In this document: positions 42,181 to 51,523 of the stretch, piece by piece
Layout: the number at the start of each line of letters is the position of its first letter
Numbering within the stretch: position 1 is the stretch's first letter
NCBI GenBank assembly: GCA_041488455.1
Contig: JBGPPG010000002.1
Span: 12,056 to 76,055 of the forward strand
DNA: 64,000 bases
Direction of reading: 5' to 3'
DNA from: DASQPE01 sp041488455
GTDB taxonomy: Bacteria; Gemmatimonadota; Gemmatimonadetes; Gemmatimonadales; GWC2-71-9
The notes under the pieces: model-generated
The model's database searches: none
What the model was told of the DNA's origin: nothing
What the model saw: the letters and a program-made list of their open reading frames with translations, nothing else
Translations under genes and position numbers: made by a program

Positions 42181-43736
42181 CCGGGGACCGCCAGCGGCCG
42201 AAGCCATCCCTCTTCGACATCATTTTCGTCATTTGGGCCGTCGTGATTCCCGTCGGCTTCAGCGGCCGGCTCCTGAGTAGCGACGGGGACCTGGCGCGGC
42301 ACCTCCGCCTCGGCGAGCTCATGCTGAGCCAGCACGCTATTCTGCGCACCGATGTCTTCTCATTCACGGCGGGGGGGAAGCCCTTCCTCGCGTTCGAGTG
42401 GGGCAGCGAAGTGGCGTACGCGGCAGCCGAGCGACTGGGCGGGCTCGCTCTGGTCGCGGTCCTCGCGGGTCTCCTGCTCGCGCTCACGTTCGCCCTCGTT
42501 GCCCGCTTCATAGTACGCCGGGGCGGCGACCCATTCCTCGCCTACTTGGTAAGCACGGCGGTTGCGGTGCTCACTGCGGGCCACTGGCTGGCGCGGCCCC
42601 ATCTGTTCACGTTGGTCTTCGTGGTCCTGCTGCTCGAGCTCCTGGAGCGCGACGAACCCGCCCCGCTTTGGCTCTACCCGCTCCTCTTCGCCGTCTGGGC
42701 CAACCTCCACGGCGGCTTCACCTATGGCTTGATCCTGATCGGGGCGTACCTGGTCGGCGATCTTCTGGAGGCCTGGCAGGCGGCGGACCCCGGGCCGCGG
42801 CTCGCATCCGCGCGCCACCGGGCACTGGCCTTGTGCCTCGCGGTTCTCGCGACCCTGGCGAACCCGAACGGGATCGGGCTGCTGGCTCACGTGGTGGCCT
42901 TTTTCGGGCAGCAGGACATCCTGCGTCAGACCAACGAGTTCCTGTCGCCCAACTTCCACACGATCAACGGCAAGATCTTCCTCCTGGTGCTGATCGCCGT
43001 CATCGGAGCCCTCGCGCTCTGCGGACGGCGGCCCGGCTGGGCCCGGCTGCTCGTGATTCTGGGCAACATCGCCATGGCGCTGGTATCCCAGCGGAACATC
43101 GAGCTGTTCGCCATCGCGGCGCTCCCGCTCGTTGCCCTGCACGTGGATCGCGAGTGGCGCGCTCTGCCGATTCTCGGGCGGGCGCGGAGCGTGTTCCAGC
43201 GGGAGTACCGCGGCGCCTATTCCGGGCTCGCGGCCGGGCTCGTGGCCGCACTGCTGGTCGGGCTGGGGCTGCTTCACGGGCGCGTCGCGGAGATTCAGCT
43301 CATCGAGGATCGGTTCGACCCCGCGGCGTTTCCCGCCGCCGTTGCCGAGCGGGGGCGGCAGGCGGGTGTGACGGGGCCGATATTCAACGAGTTCATCTGG
43401 GGCGGATGGATCATGCATGAGTGGCCCGAGATGCCGGTGTTCATCGACGGGGGCACGGACCACTACGGCCAGGCGCTCTTCAACGAGTACCTCCAGGTGT
43501 GGAATCTCGAGCCCGGCTGGCGTGACGTCCTGACCCGGTGGAAGATCCGCTGGGTGCTGGTGGATCCGAATACGCCCCTCGCACACGAGTTGGTGCGGGA
43601 GCCCGGTTGGGGCCTGTGGTATTGCGACTCGGTGGGCGTGATGCTGGAGCACGCCCTCGACGCGCCGGACACCGGGTCGGCGGGTCTCCAGACGCTCGGC
43701 CGGTGCTCGGCGCCGCCGGGCCGCACTCCGCGCTGA
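42177..43736 (+). CDS. Polytopic membrane protein, GT-C-like
   Basis: 519 residues, about 10-11 membrane segments, then a soluble C-terminal domain (from about 400: NEFIWGGWIMHEW, VFIDGGTDHYG, WKIRWVLVDPN). An early loop contains SSDGDLARHLRLGELML, compatible with the acidic first loop of GT-C glycosyltransferases. Proteins of this shape occur in many bacteria and remain unassigned. Coupled to the ICMT-like gene (ATGA). Confidence 0.75.
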   Translation: MTGDRQRPKPSLFDIIFVIWAVVIPVGFSGRLLSSDGDLARHLRLGELMLSQHAILRTDVFSFTAGGKPFLAFEWGSEVAYAAAERLGGLALVAVLAGLLLALTFALVARFIVRRGGDPFLAYLVSTAVAVLTAGHWLARPHLFTLVFVVLLLELLERDEPAPLWLYPLLFAVWANLHGGFTYGLILIGAYLVGDLLEAWQAADPGPRLASARHRALALCLAVLATLANPNGIGLLAHVVAFFGQQDILRQTNEFLSPNFHTINGKIFLLVLIAVIGALALCGRRPGWARLLVILGNIAMALVSQRNIELFAIAALPLVALHVDREWRALPILGRARSVFQREYRGAYSGLAAGLVAALLVGLGLLHGRVAEIQLIEDRFDPAAFPAAVAERGRQAGVTGPIFNEFIWGGWIMHEWPEMPVFIDGGTDHYGQALFNEYLQVWNLEPGWRDVLTRWKIRWVLVDPNTPLAHELVREPGWGLWYCDSVGVMLEHALDAPDTGSAGLQTLGRCSAPPGRTPR

Positions 43737-43749
43737 GGCCAGACGCCGC

Positions 43750-44910
43750 ATGGAGGACGCGACGGTGGCGCCCCCGGCCGAACGCCGCCTGAGCCCTTGG
43801 CGGATCCTGGCGGTGGCGGGCGTCTGGGAGGTGCTCGGCCTGGTCGCCTGGGCGATCTCGCCGGCCAGCCACTTCCTGAACATTGCGCTATGCGGCAGCC
43901 TGCTGTTGATCTTCGCCGAGCCTGATCTCGCCCGAGCGGGGCGAACCCTGCTGCTCGGCGCCGGTTTCGGCCTCGTCTGGGGCATCGCGCACCGCGGGGA
44001 CCTCGGCGCTCTGCCTACCCATCCGGCGACTCTGGGGGCTTTGCTCGGCCTCGGCGCACTGGCCGACCTGGTACTGCACCCTCCGCAAGACGGCAGCGTC
44101 TCCCTGGCCGCGTTCGGGATTCCCGGGATCGTCCTGGTGGCTGTGCCGGTGATTCTCAGCATCCGGGGTCCGATGACGCAGGACGCCGTGCTGCTCGAGG
44201 CCGATCGTGCTCTCGGCGGACTCTCGAGCTACGCCGTGGCCGGCGTGTTCGGGACCTGGCCCGCGCTGGCGGCGCTTTCCCGGCTCGCCTACGTGTCGCT
44301 GCCGGTCGAGGTCGCCGTGGTGGCGCTGGTGGCGATCCGGAGCGCCCTCCCGACCATGCGGCCCGGCCGCATCATGCTGGTGTGCCTGCTCACGGGCTTC
44401 GTGGGTGCCGCGCTCTACCGGATCTGCCCGGCGACCGGGCCCGTGTACGCATTCCCGGGCTTCCCGAGCGAGCGTCCCGGAGCCCTCCCGCTGGCGGCGA
44501 TGCAGGTCCCTCCAGCCTTTCCCCGCAACGCGATTCCCTCGCTCCATTTCGCCTGGGCGTGGATCGTCTGGCGCGCGGCCCGGCCCGTTCGCTGGCTCCG
44601 CTCGGCGACGCTCCTCTGGCTCGTCGGAATCAGCATCGCAGCCCTCGGGTTCGGCGAGCACTATTTGATCGATCTGATCGTGGCCGTCCCGTTCGTGACA
44701 ACCCTGGAGGCCCTTGTGGCACCTGCACGCTGGTATCGGCCTCTCGCGGGCGCGCTCGTGACCCTGGCGTGGCTGGTTTACCTGGGCACGAGCGGCCGGC
44801 TGTCTCCCGCCGTCGGCTGGGTGGCGGTCATCGCGACTCTGGCCATCGGGCTGTGGGTGGCGCCCCGCCGCCCCTACGCCGCGCCGGCCCTCGCAGGAGA
44901 AGCCGCGTGA
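43750..44910 (+). CDS. PAP2/Aur1-like membrane phosphatase or transferase
   Basis: 386 residues with about ten membrane segments. The C-terminal half carries the PAP2_3 type motifs: IPSLHFAWAW (His base) and GEHYLIDLIVA, as in inositol-phosphorylceramide synthase and lipid phosphatases. It likely acts on lipid phosphates or lipid-linked carriers at the membrane. It begins 13 bp after the previous gene and overlaps the next (GTGA). Confidence 0.8.
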   Translation: MEDATVAPPAERRLSPWRILAVAGVWEVLGLVAWAISPASHFLNIALCGSLLLIFAEPDLARAGRTLLLGAGFGLVWGIAHRGDLGALPTHPATLGALLGLGALADLVLHPPQDGSVSLAAFGIPGIVLVAVPVILSIRGPMTQDAVLLEADRALGGLSSYAVAGVFGTWPALAALSRLAYVSLPVEVAVVALVAIRSALPTMRPGRIMLVCLLTGFVGAALYRICPATGPVYAFPGFPSERPGALPLAAMQVPPAFPRNAIPSLHFAWAWIVWRAARPVRWLRSATLLWLVGISIAALGFGEHYLIDLIVAVPFVTTLEALVAPARWYRPLAGALVTLAWLVYLGTSGRLSPAVGWVAVIATLAIGLWVAPRRPYAAPALAGEAA

Positions 44911-45551
44911 CGTCACGCGCCGAGGTGCCCGTTGGCGGCGCGGCGTTGGTCAGGGAGGACGTTCTCCTTCGGGTCGTGTTCCTGGTCTCTGGCTTCGCCG
45001 CGATTCTCTACCAGGTGGTCTGGCAGCGCACGCTGTTCACCCTCATCGGAATTACGATCGAGGCCGTGACGCTCATCGTCACCGCCTTCATCCTGGGCCT
45101 CGGGATCGGAAGCCTCCTGGGGGGCAGGCTCTCCCGAGCGGAACCTCGCCGGCTTGTCCTCCGCTTCGCCGCGGTGGAGCTCGGTGTCGGCCTGTTCGGG
45201 GCGATCTCGCTGCCGCTGCTGCACGCCGTCGGGCGGTGGACGCTGGGCCTGCCGCCGGCGGCGACCGCCGCGGTCACATTCGCCGCGATCCTCCCGCCGA
45301 CCATGGGGATGGGGGCAACCCTGCCGATTCTCGTCGCCTACTACGTCCGCCGGTTCGGCAATGTCGGCAGTGCGGTCGGCGGCCTCTACTTCATCAACAC
45401 CCTCGGCTCCGCCGTCGCGGCGTTCGCGGCCGCCTACTCCCTGATGCCACTGCTGGGGCAGACCCGCGTGGTGTGGCTGGCGGCCGGTTGCAACCTGATC
45501 GTCGCGGCGACAGCGGCACTAGGCCTGCGCGGGAAGGCGAGGCAGCCGTGA
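44907..45551 (+). CDS. Membrane half of a spermidine-synthase-family (MFS-fused) protein
   Basis: 214 residues, about six membrane segments: SGFAAILYQVVWQR, then FILGLGIGSLLGGRLS and MGMGATLPILVAYY, as in the membrane part of 'fused MFS/spermidine synthase' proteins. The methyltransferase-like domain that normally follows is missing. The next gene encodes a second copy of the membrane part plus that domain. GTG start with GTGA overlap on both sides. Confidence 0.8.
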   Translation: MTSRAEVPVGGAALVREDVLLRVVFLVSGFAAILYQVVWQRTLFTLIGITIEAVTLIVTAFILGLGIGSLLGGRLSRAEPRRLVLRFAAVELGVGLFGAISLPLLHAVGRWTLGLPPAATAAVTFAAILPPTMGMGATLPILVAYYVRRFGNVGSAVGGLYFINTLGSAVAAFAAAYSLMPLLGQTRVVWLAAGCNLIVAATAALGLRGKARQP

Positions 45552-47113
45552 GCATGACCCTCGCCCTCGCAGTCGCCGCGCTCAGCGGGTTCGTCGCGCT
45601 GTCGTACGAGATTCTCTGGTACCGGCTCTTCGCCTTTGCGGCGGGCGGCACCGCTCCGGCGTTTGCCCTGCTGCTCGGCTTCTACCTGTACGGGCTCGCC
45701 GCGGGGGGGCTGCTGGCGCGCAGGATCTGCCGGGGCAAGGCCGCCGGAGCGAGCCGTCAGCGCCTTCTCGCCCTGGCCGCCTTCACCGTGGCCGCCAACG
45801 CGGTCGGCTACCTCGTGGTACCTGCACTCACGTCGGCCTGCACGATTGGGGGCTGCTTTATCGCCCTTCCGGCAGTTGCGCTCTCGACGGTGTTGCTGGG
45901 GGCGACGCTGCCCCTGGTGAGCCACGCCGCGATTCCGCCCGACTGGCAGGCGGGCTCGCGCCTTTCGATCCTCTACTTCGCCAACATCCTGGGCTCGGCG
46001 GCGGGGAGCCTGATCACTGGCTACGGATTGATGGAGTGGTGGCCGTCCAGCCGCATCGCGGTGTTCATCGCGCTGGTGGGGCTGGGGCTGGCGGCCGTGT
46101 TCCTGCGCGCCGGCCGCGCGCCGGCGGCCGCCTATGTCGGGCTGGTGCTCGCGGCGGCAGGCTCGGTCCTGGCCACGCCGCGACTCTTCGACCAGCTCTA
46201 CGAAAAGCTGCTGTTCAAGCAGCGTTTTCGCCCCGAGCTCCGGTTCGCGAACACGCTGGAGAACCGGGCCGGCGTGATCAACATCATGCCGTCGGGCCGG
46301 GTGTTCGGCGGCGGCGTCTATGACGGATACGCGCGGATCGATCTCGTGAGCGACCCCAACCTGCTCGTGCGGGTGGTGGCGATTCCGGCGTTCCATCCGC
46401 AGCCGAAGCGCGTCCTCGCGATCGGTCTCTCGATGGGCGCCTGGGAGCAGATCCTGGCGAACCTGCCGGGCGTCGAGCACCTCACCGTGGTCGAGATCAA
46501 TCGGGGATACCTCGCGCTGATCCCGCGGTACCCCGACGTCGCGAGCCTGCTGCACAACCCCAAGGTGACGATCGTCATCGACGACGGACGCCGCTGGCTC
46601 AATCATCATCCCGACGAGCGCTTCGATCTGATCGTCGCCAACATCTCCTTCCATTGGCGCGAGCACGCGACCAACCTGCTCTCCCGCGAGTTCCTCGAGC
46701 TCATGCGCAACCATCTCGCCCCGGGCGGGGTGTATTACTACAACACGACGTCTTCAGCCGATGCCCTCAAGACGGCGTTCACGGTGTTCCCCTACGGCCT
46801 GCGGTTCATGAACTTCGCCGCGGTGAGCGACAGCCCCCTCCCGTTCGACACCGATGCCTGGCGACGAGGCCTCGAGGCGCTGCGGATCGACGGCCGCCCC
46901 GCCCTGGATCTCACGGACCCCGCACACCAGCGCCGGCTGGACCAGATTCTCGCGCTCGCCGACCCGGCCATCGCGCCACCCACCGGCATGCCGGCGCCGA
47001 CGGTCGAATCACGGGAGGACGCCCTCCGGGGCGCAGGCGCGGCGCGCGTGATCACCGACGACAACATGGCTACGGAGTGGAGGGTGTGGACGCTGGGCGC
47101 CTGGGACCCCTGA
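45548..47113 (+). CDS. Membrane-fused spermidine-synthase-like protein
   Basis: 521 residues: about seven membrane segments (SGFVALSYEILWYRLF ...) and a C-terminal Rossmann domain. The SAM-binding position VVEINRGYLAL and IDDGRRWL are kept, but GGGDGG is GLSMGAW, and the catalytic DSSDP-type motif is NISFHWR. Therefore it is unlikely to make spermidine. GTG start at 45548 (GTGA overlap), with an ATG two codons later. Confidence 0.82.
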   Translation: MSMTLALAVAALSGFVALSYEILWYRLFAFAAGGTAPAFALLLGFYLYGLAAGGLLARRICRGKAAGASRQRLLALAAFTVAANAVGYLVVPALTSACTIGGCFIALPAVALSTVLLGATLPLVSHAAIPPDWQAGSRLSILYFANILGSAAGSLITGYGLMEWWPSSRIAVFIALVGLGLAAVFLRAGRAPAAAYVGLVLAAAGSVLATPRLFDQLYEKLLFKQRFRPELRFANTLENRAGVINIMPSGRVFGGGVYDGYARIDLVSDPNLLVRVVAIPAFHPQPKRVLAIGLSMGAWEQILANLPGVEHLTVVEINRGYLALIPRYPDVASLLHNPKVTIVIDDGRRWLNHHPDERFDLIVANISFHWREHATNLLSREFLELMRNHLAPGGVYYYNTTSSADALKTAFTVFPYGLRFMNFAAVSDSPLPFDTDAWRRGLEALRIDGRPALDLTDPAHQRRLDQILALADPAIAPPTGMPAPTVESREDALRGAGAARVITDDNMATEWRVWTLGAWDP

Positions 47114-47126
47114 GCAGCGGGTAAAG

Positions 47127-48929
47127 TCAGGCGCCGCGCGGCGCCGACGCAGCGCGGCGATCCCGCACGGCGATGAGAGCCCAGAGCACGCCGAACAGCA
47201 CGACACCGGCTAGAAACCGCGGGTCCGCGATCTGGAGGTGCATCCCGCTCAAGGAGCCTGTCCGTATCTCCAACGTCCCGGGATCGGCCGACGGCGGCGG
47301 CCCGGTGCGTGCGGCGCCCGCCGGAATCTCGCCGTAGACCAGATATTCCCCCTCCTCCGCGATCAGCTCGTACCCCTCGAAGAGCCGCGCCAGCTCCGGA
47401 TCGCGCCCGAAGTAGCGGATGTACTGGAAACGCCGGAGTCCGTTCCGGGGCACATCGTGCGCGGGCCGGAGCACCAGCAGTAGCGCGGGCCTGGCCTGGA
47501 GCAGGTCTTGCCGCACCGCGTCCCACATGAACCGCTCCGGCATCGCCATCTCGGCCGGGTCCCGGTAGTCGAGTGGGGCTCCCGCGACGAGGGCGTCCCA
47601 GTAGCTGGCCGGCAGCAGCCAAAGGTGGGGGAAGCGCGACGCCAGACGTACGCCCGCATAGGTGATGAGCGGGAAGGCGCCGTCGAGATGATAGGACAGG
47701 ACGCCGACCGGCCGGCCGGCCGCGTGGGACCGGATGAATCGGGCGCGCGCATACAGGTCCTCCCGGGCCTCGCGCTCGGACGGACTGCCGCCCAGCGCGT
47801 CGATCGCGGCCCCCCCCAACGTCAGGAGCGCGAGCGTGAGTGCCGCAGCCCGGGAGACCTGGCTGTAGACCCGCTCGCTGAGGCGCACCGCCCGGGGCGG
47901 CCCGTCGAGAGCGATGAGCCCAAGCAGGACGTACGCGAGGGCCTCGGCGGGATAGAAGTGATATGGAAGGCCCTTCTGCTGAGCCACCCCAGCCAGATAG
48001 CAGCCGACGACCCCAGTCGTGAGCACCGCGGTGAGAATCTGATCGCGCTCGTATCGCTGGAGCGCCACGTGCGCCAGGAGCGCCAGAAAGACCACAGCGG
48101 CGCCGGGCGCGAACAGAATCAGGGACGAAAGCGGCTCACGCAGGTAGCGGACGTACGTGGGCCCCAGCTCCATCGCCACCTTGAAGTATTCCGGCGTGAG
48201 CAGGGCGATCGCGCCGACGTAGGCGGCCAGCAGCGCGAATGTGCCGGCCAGCTCCGGGCTGAGCCGCCAACGGTCGGCGGGTCGGCGCAGGCGCTGGTAG
48301 CCCTCGAGGGCCAGCCATGCGAGCCCGAAATGCGGCTTGAGCGCGAGCGCAAGGCCGGCGAGGAGCCCAATGGCCGCCGCCTCATAGAACCGCACGGCGG
48401 GCGCGCGCCCGGCTACCCGCGCGGCCACGAGGAGCAGGTAAGGAGCGAGCAGCGCCAGCACGAAGTGCTCGCGCTGTCCGAAGTCGTCGCCGGAGAACGG
48501 GAACAGCGCGAAGAAGAGCAGGAGGAGGAGCCAGCGTCTGAACGCTGGATCGTCGCGCACGAGATAACGGCCAACCAGGCGAGCGCAGAAGCAGAACAGC
48601 GCCACGACGACCGCGAACGTGGCCACCCGATAGACGAAGAACTCGGAGAGGTGCCACGCTCGCGCCAGGAACGCCACCCCGACATTGAGCCAGACGATCA
48701 GGGGCGGATTGATCTCGACGATGTCACGATAGAGCCGGGCACCATCCAGCACTCTCCCGCCCGCGTAGAGCAGGAACGCCATGTCCGGAGACGCCGCGCG
48801 CGACACCTGGGCGGCGAGCGTCAGCGCGCCGAGCGCGAACAACGCCGCCCGGAAGAGCGATCGATGGCCGGCTTCGCCGTTTACCAATCGGCCTCGGCCG
48901 CCGAGCGGACGACCCGCGGCGATCCGCAT
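47127..48929 (-). CDS. Polytopic membrane protein, GT-C-like
   Basis: 600 residues with about 11-12 membrane segments and a soluble C-terminal part. The first loop has RLYRDIVEINPPLIVWL, a pattern seen in GT39/ArnT-like membrane glycosyltransferases. It lies convergent to the spermidine-synthase-like gene (13-bp gap) and downstream of the next GT-C gene, which it overlaps by 49 bp. A TTG at 48887 would cut the overlap; the start is uncertain. Confidence 0.75.
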   Translation of the reverse strand: MRIAAGRPLGGRGRLVNGEAGHRSLFRAALFALGALTLAAQVSRAASPDMAFLLYAGGRVLDGARLYRDIVEINPPLIVWLNVGVAFLARAWHLSEFFVYRVATFAVVVALFCFCARLVGRYLVRDDPAFRRWLLLLLFFALFPFSGDDFGQREHFVLALLAPYLLLVAARVAGRAPAVRFYEAAAIGLLAGLALALKPHFGLAWLALEGYQRLRRPADRWRLSPELAGTFALLAAYVGAIALLTPEYFKVAMELGPTYVRYLREPLSSLILFAPGAAVVFLALLAHVALQRYERDQILTAVLTTGVVGCYLAGVAQQKGLPYHFYPAEALAYVLLGLIALDGPPRAVRLSERVYSQVSRAAALTLALLTLGGAAIDALGGSPSEREAREDLYARARFIRSHAAGRPVGVLSYHLDGAFPLITYAGVRLASRFPHLWLLPASYWDALVAGAPLDYRDPAEMAMPERFMWDAVRQDLLQARPALLLVLRPAHDVPRNGLRRFQYIRYFGRDPELARLFEGYELIAEEGEYLVYGEIPAGAARTGPPPSADPGTLEIRTGSLSGMHLQIADPRFLAGVVLFGVLWALIAVRDRRAASAPRGA

Positions 48930-50650
48930 GCGCCGGGAGTCATGGGGCGCACCATGCGCGCGAGCGTGTAGTCCATTCCCTCAAGCAAGTCGGTGGGGCA
49001 GAGCCCGGTTGCCCCGCGCAGCCCCTCCCCAAGACCGCGCGATCGAAGCGTCAGGACCCAGACGGCTGGGTCGGCGGCCGCTCGGATCCGGCGACCCTCG
49101 TTCGTCATCCAGTTCGTGTCCGGCGCCGCGCCGGTCAGACCCACGCCGTGGCGCCACTGGGCACCGTGCGAGAGTCCGACGACCTCGTGTCCGCCCCACA
49201 GCGGATAGACCAGGCTGTCACCCTCGTCGTGGATCGCGTGCGATCGGGGTGGGGCGTTCTCGAATGCCGGGCCCCCGAAGCTCGCAAGCCGCGCCATGCG
49301 GGCCAACCGGACCGTATCGGGAGCCCGCCAATCGGTGGTGTAGAAGGTCCAGCCCGGCAGCGCTTCGGCGAACAGGTAGATCGCGTCCCCGGGTGCCCGG
49401 CGCTCCCGATACGTCCGGGCTGCCTCCGGGATGCTCTCGAATGCCCGGTGCCGCGCGAGCCAGCTGTCGAGGAGGACGGGAGAGCCGAACAGGCACACCC
49501 CGGTCAGGCCGGCCACAGCCGGTCGCCGGGCGGGTGGGAAGGACCGGACAAGCCCCAGCCCGCCCGCGGCAGCCGCCAACATGAGGAAGGGAACCGAGAA
49601 CAGCATCGTTCGCCCGGCAAGCGGGTACTTGCCCAGGAGCGACGCCGCGACCGCGACGGCGACCGGGGCATAGAGCAACGCAGCGCGCATGGCGCCCGCC
49701 CAACGCGCGAGCCGACTCATACCGAACGCGAGGAGGAAGAGAAACGGTGCGCTTCCCAGATCCACAGCCAGCTGGAGAGTTCCGGGAGCGCCGGGCTCGG
49801 TTGCACCGCCGAAGAAGGTCTGCCAGACGACCTCGCGGGTGCCCTGCCATGCGCGCGCGAGCAGGCCGGGCCGCCAGAGCGTGAGGAGGCTGTCTTCCCA
49901 GAAGTGTCGGATGTAGGGATTCTCTTCCGCGGGGCGGTAAATCCACAGGTACGCTGCGGCGAACGAGAACAGGGCTGCCGCGCCCGCCGCTGCCAGCACG
50001 GGGCGGGGTGGTCGCTGCGCTCCTGGTGCCGCCGCCAGAGCCAGCAGCACCCCAGCCAGAACGAAGATGGCGGGAGTCGACAGCCACACGGCCACGACGC
50101 CGGCCAGCGTCAGCCGCCGCGCCGCGCGCGGATCGCCCGGCGCCTCCAGCCAGTCGAGCGCCCACCACACGAGCGCCAACGCGACCACGGCGTCGAGCGA
50201 GTACGGCTTCACCTGGCGGCAGTACTGGAGCAGCAGCGGGGAGACCGCGGCGATCCCGAGCGCGATTGCCGCGCCCGGCGGGCCGATCACCCTTCGCCCT
50301 ACGAGCCATAGGAGCGGAAGCACGGTGATGCTGGCGAGAAACGGCAACAGCCTCAACGAGTACTCGTTCACGCCGCCGATCAGGGTGACGAGCTTCTCGG
50401 CCCAGAGGAAGAGCAGCGGCGCCGACTGGTCATAGCCCAGCGGGCGGGTGAGACCGATCCACGAGCTGCCGGCGATGTCGAGCGACAGCCGAGCCTCGTC
50501 GAGAAGGAGCGGAGGGCGTGAGAAGTACTGGACGCTGTACATGCCCACGGCCACGAGTCCCGCCAGCCCCGCCAACGCGCGCGGCCAGTCGAATCCCGGC
50601 GTCGGCCGATCGCCCACGTTCGCCCGCGCGTCCGCGGCGGCGGTCGCCAC
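48881..50650 (-). CDS. GT39-like membrane glycosyltransferase
   Basis: 589 residues, about 11 membrane segments. The first periplasmic loop has PPLLLDEARLSLDIAG with the Asp-Glu pair of GT-C enzymes, followed by LRLLPFLASITVLPLLW and YCRQVKPYSLDAVVAL, typical of PMT_2 (ArnT-like) proteins. Such enzymes transfer sugars from polyprenyl-phosphate carriers to lipids or proteins. It starts 3 bp after the DPM1-like gene. Confidence 0.85.
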   Translation of the reverse strand: MATAAADARANVGDRPTPGFDWPRALAGLAGLVAVGMYSVQYFSRPPLLLDEARLSLDIAGSSWIGLTRPLGYDQSAPLLFLWAEKLVTLIGGVNEYSLRLLPFLASITVLPLLWLVGRRVIGPPGAAIALGIAAVSPLLLQYCRQVKPYSLDAVVALALVWWALDWLEAPGDPRAARRLTLAGVVAVWLSTPAIFVLAGVLLALAAAPGAQRPPRPVLAAAGAAALFSFAAAYLWIYRPAEENPYIRHFWEDSLLTLWRPGLLARAWQGTREVVWQTFFGGATEPGAPGTLQLAVDLGSAPFLFLLAFGMSRLARWAGAMRAALLYAPVAVAVAASLLGKYPLAGRTMLFSVPFLMLAAAAGGLGLVRSFPPARRPAVAGLTGVCLFGSPVLLDSWLARHRAFESIPEAARTYRERRAPGDAIYLFAEALPGWTFYTTDWRAPDTVRLARMARLASFGGPAFENAPPRSHAIHDEGDSLVYPLWGGHEVVGLSHGAQWRHGVGLTGAAPDTNWMTNEGRRIRAAADPAVWVLTLRSRGLGEGLRGATGLCPTDLLEGMDYTLARMVRPMTPGACGSPRVVRSAAEADW

Positions 50651-50653
50651 GCC

Positions 50654-51424
50654 CTATCCGCGGGTCACCGCGCGCTCGACGCCCGCCTGGCCCAGCACAG
50701 CCGCCGCGTCGGCCGGTTGCCCCGGGGGCACGATCAGGTTGAACCGGAGGATGTGCCAGAGCGCCGCAACCCCGTCCCGCCAGCCGATCTTCTTCCCCTC
50801 AGCGTACGTCCGGCCGGAGTAGGAGATCGACACCTCCCAGATCCGCGCCCCGACCTGCGCCAGCCGCGCCGTGAGCTCGGGCTCGAACCCGAACCGGTCG
50901 CTGGTGAGCACCAGCGATTTCATGAGCGGCGCCCGCACCATCTTGTAGCACGTCTCCATGTCGGTCAGGTTCAGATCGGTGAACATGTTCGACAGGAGCG
51001 TCAGCACGCTGTTGCCGACCGAGTGCCAGAAGTAGAGCACGCGGTGGTCGCCGCCGAGAAACCGGGAGCCGAACACCGCATCCGCCTTCCCGTCGCGAAT
51101 CGGCTGGAGGAGCCGGGGCAGCTCCGCCGGGTCGTACTCCAGGTCGGCGTCCTGCACCACGATCACGTCGCCCGTCGCCCGGGCGATCCCGGTCCGGATC
51201 GCGGCGCCCTTGCCGCGGTTCCGCGGGTGGTGGAGCACGACGTCCACGACGCCCTCCTCGCGCAGCCCCTCCAGGAGCGCACCCGAGCCATCCGCCGACG
51301 CATCGTTGACCGTGATGAGCTCGAGGTTGAGCGGCACCGCGCGGACCCGCCGCACCAGGTCAGCCACGGTGCGGGCCTCGTTATAAACCGGAATGATGAC
51401 GGACACGCGCTGGGACGGAGTCAT
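50654..51424 (-). CDS. DPM1-like polyprenyl-phosphate glycosyltransferase (GT2)
   Basis: A 256-residue GT2 protein: VSVIIPVYNEARTV, VNDASADGS, the nucleotide-sugar/metal motif VVQDADLEYDP and FGSRFLGGD, as in dolichyl-phosphate mannose synthase. No membrane segment, so a soluble DPM1 type. It would make a polyprenyl-phosphate sugar, the donor for the GT-C enzymes downstream on the same transcript. Confidence 0.9.
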   Translation of the reverse strand: MTPSQRVSVIIPVYNEARTVADLVRRVRAVPLNLELITVNDASADGSGALLEGLREEGVVDVVLHHPRNRGKGAAIRTGIARATGDVIVVQDADLEYDPAELPRLLQPIRDGKADAVFGSRFLGGDHRVLYFWHSVGNSVLTLLSNMFTDLNLTDMETCYKMVRAPLMKSLVLTSDRFGFEPELTARLAQVGARIWEVSISYSGRTYAEGKKIGWRDGVAALWHILRFNLIVPPGQPADAAAVLGQAGVERAVTRG

Positions 51425-51523
51425 GGCTCCTTGGCTGCGTTGGGGGCGACGCCGAGCATCAGGCCGTGAGCAAAGATCGTAAGCTCCTCGCCGGCGATCC
51501 AGACCCTCCCCGGGGCGGCAACT

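Noticed and set aside
45548..47113. Calling the gene speE (spermidine synthase)
   Set aside because: The glycine-rich SAM motif and catalytic Asp motif are both altered, so the enzymatic name is not supported.
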